NCBI RefSeq assembly: GCF_003856525.1
Contig: NZ_RJVQ01000001.1
Location: forward strand, 744,001 to 808,000
Source of the DNA: Vibrio viridaestus
Lineage (GTDB): Bacteria > Pseudomonadota > Gammaproteobacteria > Enterobacterales > Vibrionaceae
DNA length: 64,000 bases
Direction of reading: 5' to 3'
Part shown: piece by piece, positions 53,276 to 64,000 of the stretch
How positions within the stretch are numbered: position 1 is the stretch's first letter
Layout of the letters: each line of letters starts with the position of its first letter
The notes under the pieces: generated by a model
The model's database searches: none
The model's input: the letters and a program-made list of their open reading frames with translations, nothing else
Told to the model about the DNA's origin: nothing
Translations under genes and position numbers: made by a program

Positions 53276-54931
53276 TTACATCTTGGGCAGTTTAAAGGAT
53301 TTCTTCTCTCGTTTGTGCTTTTTCATTTTCGCAAACTGCTTTAGTAAGGATAGAACCTTATCCGGTTGGTATGCTGAAGAATCCCGGGAATACAGTTGTG
53401 CGAGAAGATCGGCTATCGCGCTGTCTAATTCCTTAGCATCTTCACTAACATAGCCTTGTTCCGACTTCCAAAGAGTATAAAGACGCTGGATGTTAATACC
53501 ATCCTTATCATTGATAGCAGCTTTTAGAGCATCAAATGTTGTCTGTTGCGAATCCCCTTTATTTTTTTCCTCTAGAGTCGACTCTTTAGCGGTAGCTTGT
53601 TTTTTCAGTTTTAGAATAAAAAGAAGTAAGGTCAGTAACCATAAAATGGCGAATAGACCGGTTAAATATGGCCAGTAGCCTGAGTCTGTGACTGTCTTAG
53701 TTATGATCTTTGGTGCAGCACTTTCTTGGACTGGAGCCTCTTTTGTAAGCTCCGGCTTTTGCGGTTGAGTTACAGGACTTCCTGTCACAACGATGTCCTT
53801 GGCCTGCAGAAACGATTTACGCTGCTTCTGCGCTGTGGTATCCCACCAATTCAACGTTACTCCTGGGAGCGTATATTTGCCTGGCGCACTAGCAATGATG
53901 ACCTGTTTTAACGTCATTTCTATATTGCCATTGGGTTGTGTTTTATAACTTGGTTTTTCTGGATAAACTCGCAGGCTTTTCGGATAGTTTAATGCAATAT
54001 CTGGAATTCTATCCTGGCCAACGCCATTGACTTCCAAGTGAATGATTCGAGTTAGAGAGTCACCGACGTCGAGTTTTATCGGGTTATCTGAGATGGGTTT
54101 ATTATGTACACCAAGCCAGTCGTCCGTCAGGCTTAATGAGGACGTTGGTAACCAGGTTCCTTGGTATTGTTGTGGCTTGGCCATTACGTTGATAGTAAAC
54201 GTTTTAGGTTGAGTTACGAGTGGTAATATTTTTGTATTGCCACGAACATCACGGTAATACATAGAGCTTTGGAACTGAGGCTCTTTTACTGAGTGTTTCC
54301 CTGGGTTCGTCGCGGTGATTCTAAAGCTCTGAGTGAGCACCGTTGCACTGATTCCATTGATCACTTCTTGCGACTGATCGGGTTCGCTTGCCGCTTCCAA
54401 ACTAACACCGTCGGCTGATGGTGGTGTTATCTTTGGATCTTGCATCGCGCGAGTATCGGCTTTGATGATGAGTTTCACGTGCATCAATGTACTCTCGTTA
54501 GGATAGAGAGTGGATTTATCGATATGCGTTTGTATTTGTACCAGATCTTTTGTCTTAGGAGATGAGACGTCCTTTACCACCTGAATAGCAACAGGTTGTG
54601 TCTTTTCTCCCTTGATTTGAAAGCTTGGAATAGTGACTACACCAAGTTGATTTGTTGCAAGAGTCACTCTCCATTCGGACTTATTACTCCGGCTACCATT
54701 TATGATGCTGATTGAGTGCCCAAAGCTAGGTTGACTGACCATAAACTGCGATTTTAATTGTTTAAAATCCACAGCATCTCTATCAACGTCCTGATCGGTA
54801 GAAATAGTAAGTTGAAATACTTCATTTTGCGTTACTTGATTCTGACTGACTGTCGCCGTTGTACGCGCGTACCCAGTCCATGATGTTAATAATGCTAACG
54901 CTAATATGAGTGTATTAAGTACTGTTCTCAT
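53276..54931 (-). CDS. BatD-like protein (membrane, Bat operon)
   Basis: 551 residues from ATG at 54931 (signal peptide MRTVLNTLILALALLTSWTGYA); a GTG four codons earlier lies inside the batB/C stop, so translation may be coupled. Beta-rich extracytoplasmic domains with repeated Ig-like strands (VDFKQLKSQFMVSQPSFG, TTNQLGVVTIPSFQIKG), then a membrane helix near residue 430 (PYLTGLFAILWLLTLLLFIL) and a cytoplasmic charged tail. BatD is part of the Bacteroides aerotolerance-type envelope complex, whose role in proteobacteria is unsettled. Confidence 0.8.
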   Translation of the reverse strand: MRTVLNTLILALALLTSWTGYARTTATVSQNQVTQNEVFQLTISTDQDVDRDAVDFKQLKSQFMVSQPSFGHSISIINGSRSNKSEWRVTLATNQLGVVTIPSFQIKGEKTQPVAIQVVKDVSSPKTKDLVQIQTHIDKSTLYPNESTLMHVKLIIKADTRAMQDPKITPPSADGVSLEAASEPDQSQEVINGISATVLTQSFRITATNPGKHSVKEPQFQSSMYYRDVRGNTKILPLVTQPKTFTINVMAKPQQYQGTWLPTSSLSLTDDWLGVHNKPISDNPIKLDVGDSLTRIIHLEVNGVGQDRIPDIALNYPKSLRVYPEKPSYKTQPNGNIEMTLKQVIIASAPGKYTLPGVTLNWWDTTAQKQRKSFLQAKDIVVTGSPVTQPQKPELTKEAPVQESAAPKIITKTVTDSGYWPYLTGLFAILWLLTLLLFILKLKKQATAKESTLEEKNKGDSQQTTFDALKAAINDKDGINIQRLYTLWKSEQGYVSEDAKELDSAIADLLAQLYSRDSSAYQPDKVLSLLKQFAKMKKHKREKKSFKLPKM

Positions 54932-54936
54932 AGGTA

Positions 54937-56779
<1,843 letters not shown>

Positions 56780-56787
<8 letters not shown>

Positions 56788-57748
56788 GACTTCTCCTCAA
56801 TACCAATAAAATCAGAGAGCCGAACAGGGCTAACGCAAGTGGATAAGGAAACCATTCATCTTGAGGGCGCCATGTTTGCTTAGCTTGCTGAACTGGTTGC
56901 AGGCTATTTATCGTGTCATAGATGGTTTCAAGTTCTTTCTTGTTGCGAGCTCTGAAATATTGACCGCCAGTAATTTTCGCTATTTTCATCAGTGTTTTTT
57001 CATCGAGATCGGCGGCTGTATTGATTTTGCGAGTCATAAAGAAGTCTTGGACGAGCATTTCTCCAGCACCGACACCGATCGTGTAGATTTTTGTGTGGTA
57101 TTTTTTTGCAATTTCAGCGGCTTTTATAGGATCTAATACACCAGCTGTATTACTGCCATCACTGAGTAAAATCATGACACGTTGAGGTGCATTACCATCG
57201 ATAAATGTCTTAGTGGCTAATCCGATACCCTCTCCAATTGCAGTATTATTACCAATCAGCTTCAACACAGTTTGATCAAGTTGCTGCTTAACAGTATTGC
57301 GATCGAACGTTAGTGGGGTTTGCAAATAGGCATGGTCAGCAAATAATACTAAGCCTAAGCGGTCACCTTTACGTTTATCAATAAAGTCGTTCAGGACGTT
57401 TTTTACTGCTGAAAGTCGGTCGATGTAATCATCTCCGTCTTGCATGTCTTTCTGGCTCATAGAATAGGACAAATCGACAACTAGCATCATATCCCGGTGT
57501 TTGGGCTGAGCAGAAATCGGGTCGCCGAACCAGACTGGTCGAGCTGCAGCAAGAATAAGACACAACCATACGAGAGACGTGATGATTACGACTGGCAATG
57601 ATTTGGACTGTATCGCCCCTTCATCTGGAGGTAAGTAGGTTAAACGTACTGCTGCCTTAGGTTTTACTGGTTTGGTTAGCCAGCGAAACACAATAGGTAG
57701 TGGTAGAAGAAATAACATCCACCACCACTCAAATTCGATGTTTGTCAA
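56780..57748 (-). CDS. BatA-like von Willebrand factor A membrane protein
   Basis: 322 residues from TTG at 57748, placed after AGGAGA; an earlier TTG at 57793 would overlap the upstream gene by more. It has helices near the N-terminus (WWWMLFLLPLPIVFRWL; VVIITSLVWLCLILAAA), a vWA domain with MIDAS DLSYS (MLVVDLSYSMSQKD), TPLTFDRNTVKQQL and LLSDGSNTAG, and a last C-terminal helix. BatA is thought to act with MoxR on envelope or respiratory complexes. Confidence 0.85.
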
Positions 57749-57755
57749 AACGCCG

Positions 57756-58232
57756 TTATCTCCTGTTTTTTTTCGGCGGTAAAGACTCTTCAACCCATGC
57801 TACACAGTTTTCAATCATTTGGCTTTCATCACCACTATCTACTTTCTTGTGTTGATATAATACGGCTTGCCAAAGATTTGCATCTGGCACAAACAGCGGT
57901 TTACCGTATTGTGTATCAAGAAAGGAATACCAGTCATTGCCCGTAAGATGGGCTATATCTTGTCTGGAGTAATAGCAAAAAGCGGCTTGCCGAACGAGTT
58001 CGATTGCATCAGAGGGCGTCATCCTACCGTGTTTAGCAGTCAGCATCTTCAGCGCTGCCTTTTTAGGAATGAGTCGTTTTATTCGCCAACGAATAACAAG
58101 TATCACAATAAGGGTCGCCAAAAAAACGACACCTATCAGGCTGAGCCATCCCCATGCTAAAGGCCACCAAGAGGGAGCATCGGGAAGGTGAATGGGATTC
58201 AGCTCTAACAATTTTGATAAAGATTGTGACAT
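57756..58232 (-). CDS. DUF4381 protein of the Bat operon
   Basis: 158 residues with a membrane helix (~28-50, WLSLIGVVFLATLIVILVIRW) and a cytoplasmic tail containing AAFCYYSRQDIAHLTGNDWYSFLD. It lies between DUF58 and batA in the MoxR operon, as in many proteobacteria. Function unknown. Confidence 0.85.
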   Translation of the reverse strand: MSQSLSKLLELNPIHLPDAPSWWPLAWGWLSLIGVVFLATLIVILVIRWRIKRLIPKKAALKMLTAKHGRMTPSDAIELVRQAAFCYYSRQDIAHLTGNDWYSFLDTQYGKPLFVPDANLWQAVLYQHKKVDSGDESQMIENCVAWVEESLPPKKNRR

Positions 58233-59165
58233 TTATAAGGTTCCGATTAGTTGTTTCAGCAAGCTAGTGTTTGTTGTCAAATTGGTGTAAGGAATACCCA
58301 ATTTTCTACACAATAATAATAGTCTATCCTTATGAGAATCAAAGGATTTTTTTATGCCATTGCGCGTAGCATCCGCTGAAAAGTTTAACCATCGGGTTTG
58401 AAAATAATCTGTGACCGTTTCTATTCCTCTAAATGATGTATTTCCCTCCTCCAGTGGGTCCGAAATATGAACAAAACGCAAAACATTATGCTGTTTTAGA
58501 CGTCTAAAATAGATATCCTGTTCTGGAGAATAGTTTGTAAAGTCACTAATTATGATGACTTCGCTGCCCTTATTTACTGTTTTTACGAGCGTCGATAAAC
58601 TGACGTTCCACTGTTCTATAGACGATTGTTGACTTTGATTATTACGAAGAGCCAAGGTTTGTAACTCGACCAAATTTTGCAGTAGATTCAATACGCCTTT
58701 CGTACTGCCTTTTGGTTTTAGGACTCTTTCGTCTTCTCCTAAGTGGACGACTGCACCAATACGATCTTTATTTGCTTGTGATAACCAGGCGATTAGGCTT
58801 GCTATATGAGCTGCCTGAACCGATTTCAACATCAGAGTTGAGCCAAATTGCATGCTATTCGAAAGATCGATGAAAAGCACGACAGGCTTTTGTTGTTCCT
58901 CTGTGAACAGTTTTGTATGCGGCTTACCGGTTCTGGCAGTAACTCGCCAGTCTATTGCTCTTATATCGTCCCCACTTTGATACTGCCTTACTTCAGCGAA
59001 GTCCATACCTCGTCCTAGGCGTCGACTCTGGTGCTGACCTGTCATCACAGACCAAAGGCTTTTGGCCGGTGGCATCCAAGCAATGCTCTGCTGCTTGTAG
59101 GTCAAAAGCTCTTCAAGGGTCAACTCAACGCCATTGCTGTAGAGGGGCAGATCTAATGGAGCCAT
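58233..59165 (-). CDS. DUF58 protein (vWA-like) of the MoxR operon
   Basis: 310 residues. DUF58 core RRLGRGMDFAEVRQYQSGDDIRAIDW, then a vWA-like metal motif FIDLSNSMQFG. Starts four bases after the end of moxR, and ends directly at the next gene. Probably a MoxR client acting in assembly of the envelope complex. Confidence 0.9.
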   Translation of the reverse strand: MAPLDLPLYSNGVELTLEELLTYKQQSIAWMPPAKSLWSVMTGQHQSRRLGRGMDFAEVRQYQSGDDIRAIDWRVTARTGKPHTKLFTEEQQKPVVLFIDLSNSMQFGSTLMLKSVQAAHIASLIAWLSQANKDRIGAVVHLGEDERVLKPKGSTKGVLNLLQNLVELQTLALRNNQSQQSSIEQWNVSLSTLVKTVNKGSEVIIISDFTNYSPEQDIYFRRLKQHNVLRFVHISDPLEEGNTSFRGIETVTDYFQTRWLNFSADATRNGIKKSFDSHKDRLLLLCRKLGIPYTNLTTNTSLLKQLIGTL

Positions 59166-59168
59166 AAG

Positions 59169-60125
59169 TTACGCGCTCCCTACCAGAGAAAGTAGGTGGC
59201 TAATCACCTGATTAGGATGAATATTCTCTGCTTGAGCGTGGTAGCTCAGAAGTAATCGGTGCCTTAACACAGGAAAGGCCATCGCTTGTACGTCTTCGGG
59301 TGATACGTAGTCTCTGCCATCCATCCATGCATGGGCTCTAGCACAGCGATCTAGTGCGATAGTTGCGCGAGGACTGACACCTAAATCAATCCACTGAGCG
59401 AGCTGATTATCGTAGTCTTTGGGTTTTCTGGTTGCCATAACCAGACGGACAATATACTTTTCAACGGCTTCTGCCATGTGAATATTAAGAACTTGATCCC
59501 GAGCTGCGAAAATCGTTTCCTGAGTGATCTTCTCTGGTTTTACTGCTGTAACACCTGACGCTTCGCCTCTATTCAGACGCAGAATCTCAAGTTCACTCTG
59601 CTCATCAGGGTAATCGACATTTAAGTGCAGCAAAAATCGATCAAGTTGAGCTTCAGGCAACGGGTACGTACCCTCTTGTTCAATCGGGTTCTGTGTTGCC
59701 ATGACCAAAAATAGTTTTGGAAGAGCGTATGTTTTGCGTCCCGCTGTAATTTGCTTTTCGGCCATGGCCTCTAACATTGCAGCCTGAACCTTTGCTGGGG
59801 CTCGGTTAATCTCATCAGCGAGCAATAGCGAATGAAATATGGGTCCTGGCTGGAATTTAAACTCACCCGTTTCCGGACGGTAAATATCTGTGCCTGTTAG
59901 ATCCGCTGGCAACAAATCGGGTGTGAACTGAACTCGGTGAAACGTACCTTCAATACAACCCGTTAACGTTTTTATCGCGCGTGTTTTTGCGAGTCCTGGA
60001 GGACCTTCGACTAAAATATGTCCATCAGCAAGTAGTGCTACCAAGATTTGCTTGATAAGTTCTTCCTGACCAACAACTTGACTGTTTAAATAACTTCTCA
60101 GCTGTGAAAATGCTTCGACTGGCAT
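59169..60125 (-). CDS. MoxR-family AAA+ ATPase
   Basis: 318 residues. Walker A GPPGLAKTRAIKTL, Walker B LLLADEINRAPAK, sensor-1 VMATQNPIEQEGTYPLPEAQLDRF and the lid region with GVSPRATIALDRCARAHAWMDGRDYVSPEDVQ. It uses ATP to remodel clients with vWA domains. It is the first gene of the operon; AAGGTAGCTT precedes the ATG. Confidence 0.95.
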   Translation of the reverse strand: MPVEAFSQLRSYLNSQVVGQEELIKQILVALLADGHILVEGPPGLAKTRAIKTLTGCIEGTFHRVQFTPDLLPADLTGTDIYRPETGEFKFQPGPIFHSLLLADEINRAPAKVQAAMLEAMAEKQITAGRKTYALPKLFLVMATQNPIEQEGTYPLPEAQLDRFLLHLNVDYPDEQSELEILRLNRGEASGVTAVKPEKITQETIFAARDQVLNIHMAEAVEKYIVRLVMATRKPKDYDNQLAQWIDLGVSPRATIALDRCARAHAWMDGRDYVSPEDVQAMAFPVLRHRLLLSYHAQAENIHPNQVISHLLSLVGSA

Positions 60126-60342
60126 AAGCTACCTTCTCCTCGGTAATTCACCTTTTAGTAGTCTTTTAATAAAAAAAGTTCCCCTTTTTTATCATAAAAT
60201 TAGCGAACTTTACTAATCAGTTTACTGGTCAATTATTCCGGCGAAATTCATTGTGCGTTACTATGCAATTTGAGTGAGATCTGGAATCTATAACTCGACT
60301 TGGTTACACTTCGGCAAAGCAAACTAGATTGTGGGTGATAAT

Positions 60343-60543
60343 ATGAGCGATTTTGAAAAAGAACTGGAACAAATGATCGACGATGATTCTGCAGAAGAAG
60401 AAGTGAAACTTCCGACGATGGAAGAGCAACGCGCCATTGTTGCTAAGTTGAAGCAACTTGAAGCAGAAGGCAAGTTAACAGATGAAGTGTTAGAGGAACA
60501 TTTTAGTCAGTTTTTTAACGAAAATGACAGACCCGTCCATTAA
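60343..60543 (+). CDS. Small acidic coiled-coil protein, unknown function
   Basis: 66 residues from ATG at 60343 (GGTGAT three bases ahead; the GTG at 60331 would overlap that site). Strongly acidic N-terminus DFEKELEQMIDDDSAEEE, then a helical stretch KLPTMEEQRAIVAKLKQLEAEGKLTDEV. Conserved-looking but not recognised. Divergent from moxR, with a 217-base gap between. A terminator follows at 60556. Confidence 0.6.
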   Translation: MSDFEKELEQMIDDDSAEEEVKLPTMEEQRAIVAKLKQLEAEGKLTDEVLEEHFSQFFNENDRPVH

Positions 60544-60555
60544 TTCAGATTCCAT

Positions 60556-60582
60556 AAGGCTACTTCAATTTAAAGTGGCCTT
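60556..60582 (+). terminator. Terminator after the small acidic protein
   Basis: AAGGC-T-ACTT ... AAGT-G-GCCTT with a following T6 run; one U-G pair in the stem. Confidence 0.75.
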
Positions 60583-60600
60583 TTTTGTATTGAATAACGT

Positions 60601-61257
60601 TTAATGAATATGCTTAAGCTCGGGAAGTAATTCCTGAAGAATCTTTTGGTATTCTTCCTCACTTCTCACACCAGAAATGACTTTATTTTGCTCTAATATT
60701 ACCGTTGGCGTTTTATTTATGCCGGCATCTAGCCATTGCTTTTCAGTTAAAATTACCGCTTGCTCCCAAGTTTTATCAGATACGATGCAATCCACTACTG
60801 CATCATTCACATTCATCGACCTACAGAGACTTTTAAGCACATCATCGTTGTTGATATCGAGGTTATCAGAAAAGTAGGCTTCAACCAGTTTAGTTCTGAG
60901 TGTTTCCGTATTGCGTGCCAAAGTAGACCACATCATTAATTGGTGCGCTTTACGCGAGTTAAAAAGCATGAAGTTATGGTCAAATGCGATATCGAATCCA
61001 ACTTCTTCGGCCCATTGTTTAACCTTGTTTGTCACGCTAGTTAACTCGGTATCCGATAGGTGGTATTGTTTTTTCGTATGTTGATAAAGATTCGCGCCTT
61101 TATCTGGAAGGGTTGGATTCAGTTCGTAGGGTTGCCAGTTTATATCTATGTTTACTTTTTCGTTCAGGGAGGCAATCGCTGAGGTAAGGCGGCGGTAGCC
61201 TATTTCACTCCATGGACACACAATATCAGCGATGATGTCAATTCTGAGCGTTTTCAT
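60601..61257 (-). CDS. DsbA-family oxidoreductase, FrnE-like, with CPWS site
   Basis: 218 residues from ATG at 61257; TTG five codons earlier overlaps the GGAGA site. Thioredoxin fold with helical insert: IDIIADIVCPWSEIGYRR, MLFNSRKAHQL and cis-proline TPTVILE. The usual FrnE CPWC is CPWS, so only one cysteine is left in the motif. FrnE-type proteins are cytosolic thiol enzymes of unclear substrate. Leader contains a terminator-like stem at 61347-61381. Confidence 0.8.
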   Translation of the reverse strand: MKTLRIDIIADIVCPWSEIGYRRLTSAIASLNEKVNIDINWQPYELNPTLPDKGANLYQHTKKQYHLSDTELTSVTNKVKQWAEEVGFDIAFDHNFMLFNSRKAHQLMMWSTLARNTETLRTKLVEAYFSDNLDINNDDVLKSLCRSMNVNDAVVDCIVSDKTWEQAVILTEKQWLDAGINKTPTVILEQNKVISGVRSEEEYQKILQELLPELKHIH

Positions 61258-61341
61258 CCGGTCTCCAAGCAAAAGCTAACGAGTTTCAATTCGGCAAATT
61301 TATTGTCGTCTCTAGTTTTACTGTGCCACATGCAACGCAAT

Positions 61342-61421
61342 AAAAAAAGCCTCTCGATAAATAGGTCTTAACGAGAGGCTTAATGGCGCGTTTTTGTTTC
61401 TATCGAAGGGAACTTTGAGAC
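61342..61421 (-). ncRNA. Candidate small RNA (or attenuated leader of the DsbA-like gene)
   Basis: On the leftward strand a promoter (TTGCAA-N17-TATTTT, 61428-61456) is followed by about 80 bases with a first hairpin AAGGG ... CCCTT and a second, ten-base perfect stem AAGCCTCTCG / CGAGAGGCTT (61347-61381) ending in a seven-T run: a textbook intrinsic terminator 85 bases before the next gene's ATG. No protein frame fits. It could be a free small RNA or a leader whose terminator is read through under some condition. Confidence 0.5.
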
Positions 61422-61427
61422 CCTTTA

Positions 61428-61456
61428 AAAATAGTTGAGTATTTACTCTTTTGCAA
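61428..61456 (-). promoter_or_regulatory. Promoter of the candidate small RNA
   Basis: TTGCAA at 61451-61456, 17 bases, TATTTT at 61428-61433 (read leftward). The spacer contains GAGTA-TT-TACTC (61437-61448), an inverted repeat fit for a regulator. The rest of the 371-base gap (61258-61628) holds the candidate RNA and the likely promoter of pepT. Confidence 0.5.
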
Positions 61457-61628
61457 AATTCGCCCTATGAAAATCAGAGCCGATATGGCATTCCTTGTGA
61501 CGATGGGTCTTAGCAATATTTTTTCGCGCAACATTTACCGTATAAAAGCTGACTTGGGACAAATCGATATTGAGAAGCAAGCGTACTATTGAATGATTAT
61601 CAGGCTATAGAGTAGATAGAGAATAATA

Positions 61629-62858
61629 ATGAAGTCCTTAGTAGAGAGATTTTTAACTTACGTACAGTTCGGAACACAATCTAATCCTTATAAGTCCACA
61701 TGCCCAAGTAGCTCTGGTCAGAAAAAATTTGCGAAGCATATTTATGAAGAGCTCGTTGCTATGGGGTTAGAGGACGTTTCAATTTCTGACCATTCGTATG
61801 TCTATGCTAAGTTATCCTCTAATGTCGAGTATGATGTCCCCGCAATCGGGTTTATTGCTCATATGGACACATCTTCGGATGCTTGTGGACGTCACGTTGT
61901 GCCGCAAATTGTAGAAAATTACCAAGGGGGCGACATTGCTCTGGGAAATGGAGATGAGGTGCTGTCGCCTATTCGTTATCCAGAACTACATCAACTTCAC
62001 GGACAGAATATTATCACGGCAAGTGGGAACACCTTGCTTGGTGCAGATGATAAGGCTGGGATAGCAGAGATTATTACTGCGATAAGTTATTTACTTAGCC
62101 ATCCTGAAGTTGCCCACGGTGATGTATGCATTGCATTCACTCCAGATGAAGAAATTGGACGTGGAGCAGACTTATTTGATATTGATAAGTTTGGCGCTCA
62201 GTGGGCCTATACCGTCGATGGTGGTGCGGTGGGTGAACTTGAAATGGAAAATTTTAATGCGGCCAGCGCTAAAGTGTCGTTCTTTGGTGTGTCGGTTCAT
62301 CCCGGGGCGGCAAAGAACAAACTGGTTAACTCGATGAACTTAGCCGCTAAATTTCAATTGATGATGCCAGAAGATGAAACGCCAGAACAAACTGAAGGTT
62401 ATCAGGGGTTCTATCATTTATCTTCAGCGATTATGTCTATCGCCCATTCAGAACTGCACTACATCTTAAGAGATTTCGATAAAGGTGGACTCGAATTACG
62501 CAAAAAGTTTATTCAAGATAAAGCCGATGAGATGAATCGTGGCCTAAAACATGGAAGAGTTGAAATCGATATCGAAGATTCTTACCACAATATGAAAGAG
62601 ATGATAGAGCCGCATCCTGAAATTATAGAGTTGGCAAAGGCAGCAATGATTGAACTCGATATTGAGCCAAAACTTTGTCCAATTCGTGGTGGAACAGATG
62701 GGGCAACACTTTCATACATGGGATTGCCTTGTCCCAATCTATTTACTGGTGGCTATAATTTTCATGGTATTCACGAATTTATTACTGTCGAGGCGATGGA
62801 AAAAGCTGTCAGTGTCATCGTCAAGATTATCGAGAAGACATCGTTACGTTACCTGTAG
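61629..62858 (+). CDS. pepT: Peptidase T (tripeptide aminopeptidase)
   Basis: 409 residues of the M20 family. It cuts N-terminal residues from tripeptides in the cytosol. Zinc and catalytic motifs: [13 protein letters not shown] (His/Asp), [24 protein letters not shown] (Glu-Glu), [19 protein letters not shown] and the closing [21 protein letters not shown]. Length matches E. coli PepT (408). GAGAATAAT precedes the ATG, without a strong SD. No pot transporter beside it. Confidence 0.95.
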   Translation: MKSLVERFLTYVQFGTQSNPYKSTCPSSSGQKKFAKHIYEELVAMGLEDVSISDHSYVYAKLSSNVEYDVPAIGFIAHMDTSSDACGRHVVPQIVENYQGGDIALGNGDEVLSPIRYPELHQLHGQNIITASGNTLLGADDKAGIAEIITAISYLLSHPEVAHGDVCIAFTPDEEIGRGADLFDIDKFGAQWAYTVDGGAVGELEMENFNAASAKVSFFGVSVHPGAAKNKLVNSMNLAAKFQLMMPEDETPEQTEGYQGFYHLSSAIMSIAHSELHYILRDFDKGGLELRKKFIQDKADEMNRGLKHGRVEIDIEDSYHNMKEMIEPHPEIIELAKAAMIELDIEPKLCPIRGGTDGATLSYMGLPCPNLFTGGYNFHGIHEFITVEAMEKAVSVIVKIIEKTSLRYL

Positions 62859-63020
62859 TCAATGAACTCAATTACGTGATAGAACGCAATAAAGCATAAC
62901 AATATGATGATGTTTTAGTGATGAGGGTGCATTTTCTGCAAAACTTACTTTAGAATCAAAGGGTCGGAATTATTCATGCCACACCGGCCTTTTTAAATAA
63001 CAATAAGTAAGTGAGACACT

Positions 63021-63860
63021 ATGAGTCAGTTAGAGGCTTTTGGGACATATGTTTGGGGAAGTAAGCCACTATTAACGGTAGTTATTCTGCTTGTGCTGTT
63101 TATCGTCCGTAGAATTGTTCTTTCTCAGATTCGTGGCGAAGCCGCTTTTATCACGGAGAAACAACGTAAATGGATGTCACGGACCAAAAATGGCAGCTTT
63201 GCGTTACTTTTACTTCTGATGTTCTTTCTTTGGAAAGAAGAAATTAACGAATTTGCTCTCTCAGTCACCGCGATTGCGGTTGCCATTGTTGTGGCATCAA
63301 AAGAAATTATTCTGTGTTTTACCGGTTCGATACAACGTGCCAGTTCTCGTTCATTTCGTATCGGTGATTGGATTGAAGTGGGGGCGATAAGTGGTGAAGT
63401 CATCGAATACAATATGATGGCGACAGTTATTCAGGAAATTGACCTAACACGTGGTAAGTACGATTACACAGGTAAGACCGCCACGTTGCCAAATAGTATG
63501 TTTTTTACGTTCCCAGTAAAGAACTTAAATTTCATGAAGCGATATGTCTATCATGGGTTTGATATCGTCGTAAGAGACTTCGTCAACCTTTACCCGTTGT
63601 TCCCACTTTTGCATGAGCGGATCGATCAACATTTCGCTCATTTCATTGATGTTGCTAAACGATACAATGGCATGATTGAAAAGCACGTTGGTGTCGACTT
63701 GCCCGGACCAGAAGCACAAATTTCAGTTCAGAGTAACATCAATGGCGAGCAGACCGTTCATATCATGCTGTTTTGTCCAACGGATAAGGCGTTGACGATC
63801 GAACAGGACATTCGAAAAGACTTTATGGAACTTTATGAAGAGCGTTTTGCGCAGGCATAA
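63021..63860 (+). CDS. MscS-family mechanosensitive channel-like protein
   Basis: 279 residues: N-terminal membrane helices (~16-36, 56-70, 77-103 with ALSVTAIAVAIVVASKEIIL), then the MscS-like part ASSRSFRIGDWIEVGAISGEV (RIGDWIE), LTRGKYDYTGKTATLPNSMFF (PNS) and a C-terminal cytoplasmic domain. It is short, with three helices, and likely a small-conductance channel opened by membrane tension. TAAGTGAGAC precedes the ATG. Confidence 0.8.
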   Translation: MSQLEAFGTYVWGSKPLLTVVILLVLFIVRRIVLSQIRGEAAFITEKQRKWMSRTKNGSFALLLLLMFFLWKEEINEFALSVTAIAVAIVVASKEIILCFTGSIQRASSRSFRIGDWIEVGAISGEVIEYNMMATVIQEIDLTRGKYDYTGKTATLPNSMFFTFPVKNLNFMKRYVYHGFDIVVRDFVNLYPLFPLLHERIDQHFAHFIDVAKRYNGMIEKHVGVDLPGPEAQISVQSNINGEQTVHIMLFCPTDKALTIEQDIRKDFMELYEERFAQA

Positions 63861-63865
63861 ATGAA

Positions 63866-63890
63866 AATAGCCAGCTTAAAGCTGGCTATT
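63866..63890. terminator. Bidirectional terminator
   Basis: AATAGCCAGCTT / AAGCTGGCTATT with one base between them, between the channel gene and the converging cold-shock gene. Confidence 0.85.
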
Positions 63891-63916
63891 AAAATTCTTT
63901 TAGTACTTAATTAGAA

Positions 63917-64000
63917 TTAAAGTACTTTGATGTTTTCAGCTTGAGGACCTTTTTGGCCTTGAGCGATAACGAATTCAACTTTTTGACCCTCAGCAAGAGT
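63917..64000 (-). CDS. Cold-shock protein (CspA family), 3' end only
   Basis: The leftward frame reads TLAEGQKVEFVIAQGQKGPQ and ends in AENIKVL before TAA, the typical C-terminus of a ~70-residue OB-fold cold-shock protein that binds single-stranded RNA/DNA. The 5' part lies beyond the window. Confidence 0.95.
   Translation of the reverse strand, partial: TLAEGQKVEFVIAQGQKGPQAENIKVL

Overview
The window looks like a stretch of a Vibrionaceae genome, most likely a Vibrio second chromosome. The grounds are the gene content (VgrG/DUF4123 type VI secretion island, ScrR/ScrB sucrose genes, MoxR-Bat operon close to peptidase T and a cold-shock gene, several GGDEF and chemoreceptor genes) and the moderate G+C with A/T-rich islands. 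The species cannot be fixed by reading alone. I see no rRNA, tRNA, insertion sequence or CRISPR array.

Layout. 1-6.5 kb: an orphan type VI secretion module: the 3' part of a VgrG, a DUF4123 adaptor, a 1196-residue LysM protein (candidate effector) and a secreted Sel1 protein (candidate immunity), all with start/stop overlaps. 6.9-12 kb: a PRPP-synthetase-like protein, a succinate-semialdehyde dehydrogenase, an 8-oxoguanine deaminase and a SPOUT RNA methylase. 12-16 kb: a Cache-GGDEF protein, two small membrane proteins and a secreted esterase. 16-20 kb: an MFS carrier plus an Fe-S/flavin enoate reductase operon, divergent from a PadR regulator with an ATGT-N8-ACAT operator between them. 20-24.6 kb: a lipoprotein, Tpx, a D-malate/tartrate dehydrogenase and a single-gene TIR-SIR2 protein, which I consider the strongest candidate for an unfamiliar (anti-phage) system. 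24.6-34.5 kb: transporters (three-gene scatter of EamA, AGCS, Dcu types), fumarase C under a near-ideal Fur box, oxidoreductases and an NlpE-like lipoprotein.

34.7-45 kb: a chemoreceptor with a sigma-28 type promoter, a small heat-shock protein, the sucrose regulon (scrA, scrR, scrB, scrK with two ScrR operators) and pncB divergent from nrtR (NAD salvage and its regulator). 45-53 kb: PhzF, LysR and EamA genes, an alkaline phosphatase with a Pho box, small DUF proteins and a CHASE-GGDEF cyclase. 53-60 kb: one long leftward operon moxR-DUF58-DUF4381-batA-batB/C-batD-L,D-transpeptidase, in which the BatB/C fusion carries a 24-glutamine tract encoded by a hexanucleotide repeat. 60-64 kb: a small acidic protein, a DsbA-like protein with a CPWS site, a candidate small RNA, pepT, an MscS-type channel and the 3' end of a cold-shock gene.

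How it fits together: the window is mostly accessory metabolism with local regulators whose operators can be read directly (PadR, Fur, ScrR, PhoB, FliA and a candidate NrtR site), plus two conflict-related islands (type VI module, TIR-SIR2). Several start codons were moved inward from the longest open frame because a Shine-Dalgarno sequence sits in front of an internal ATG.
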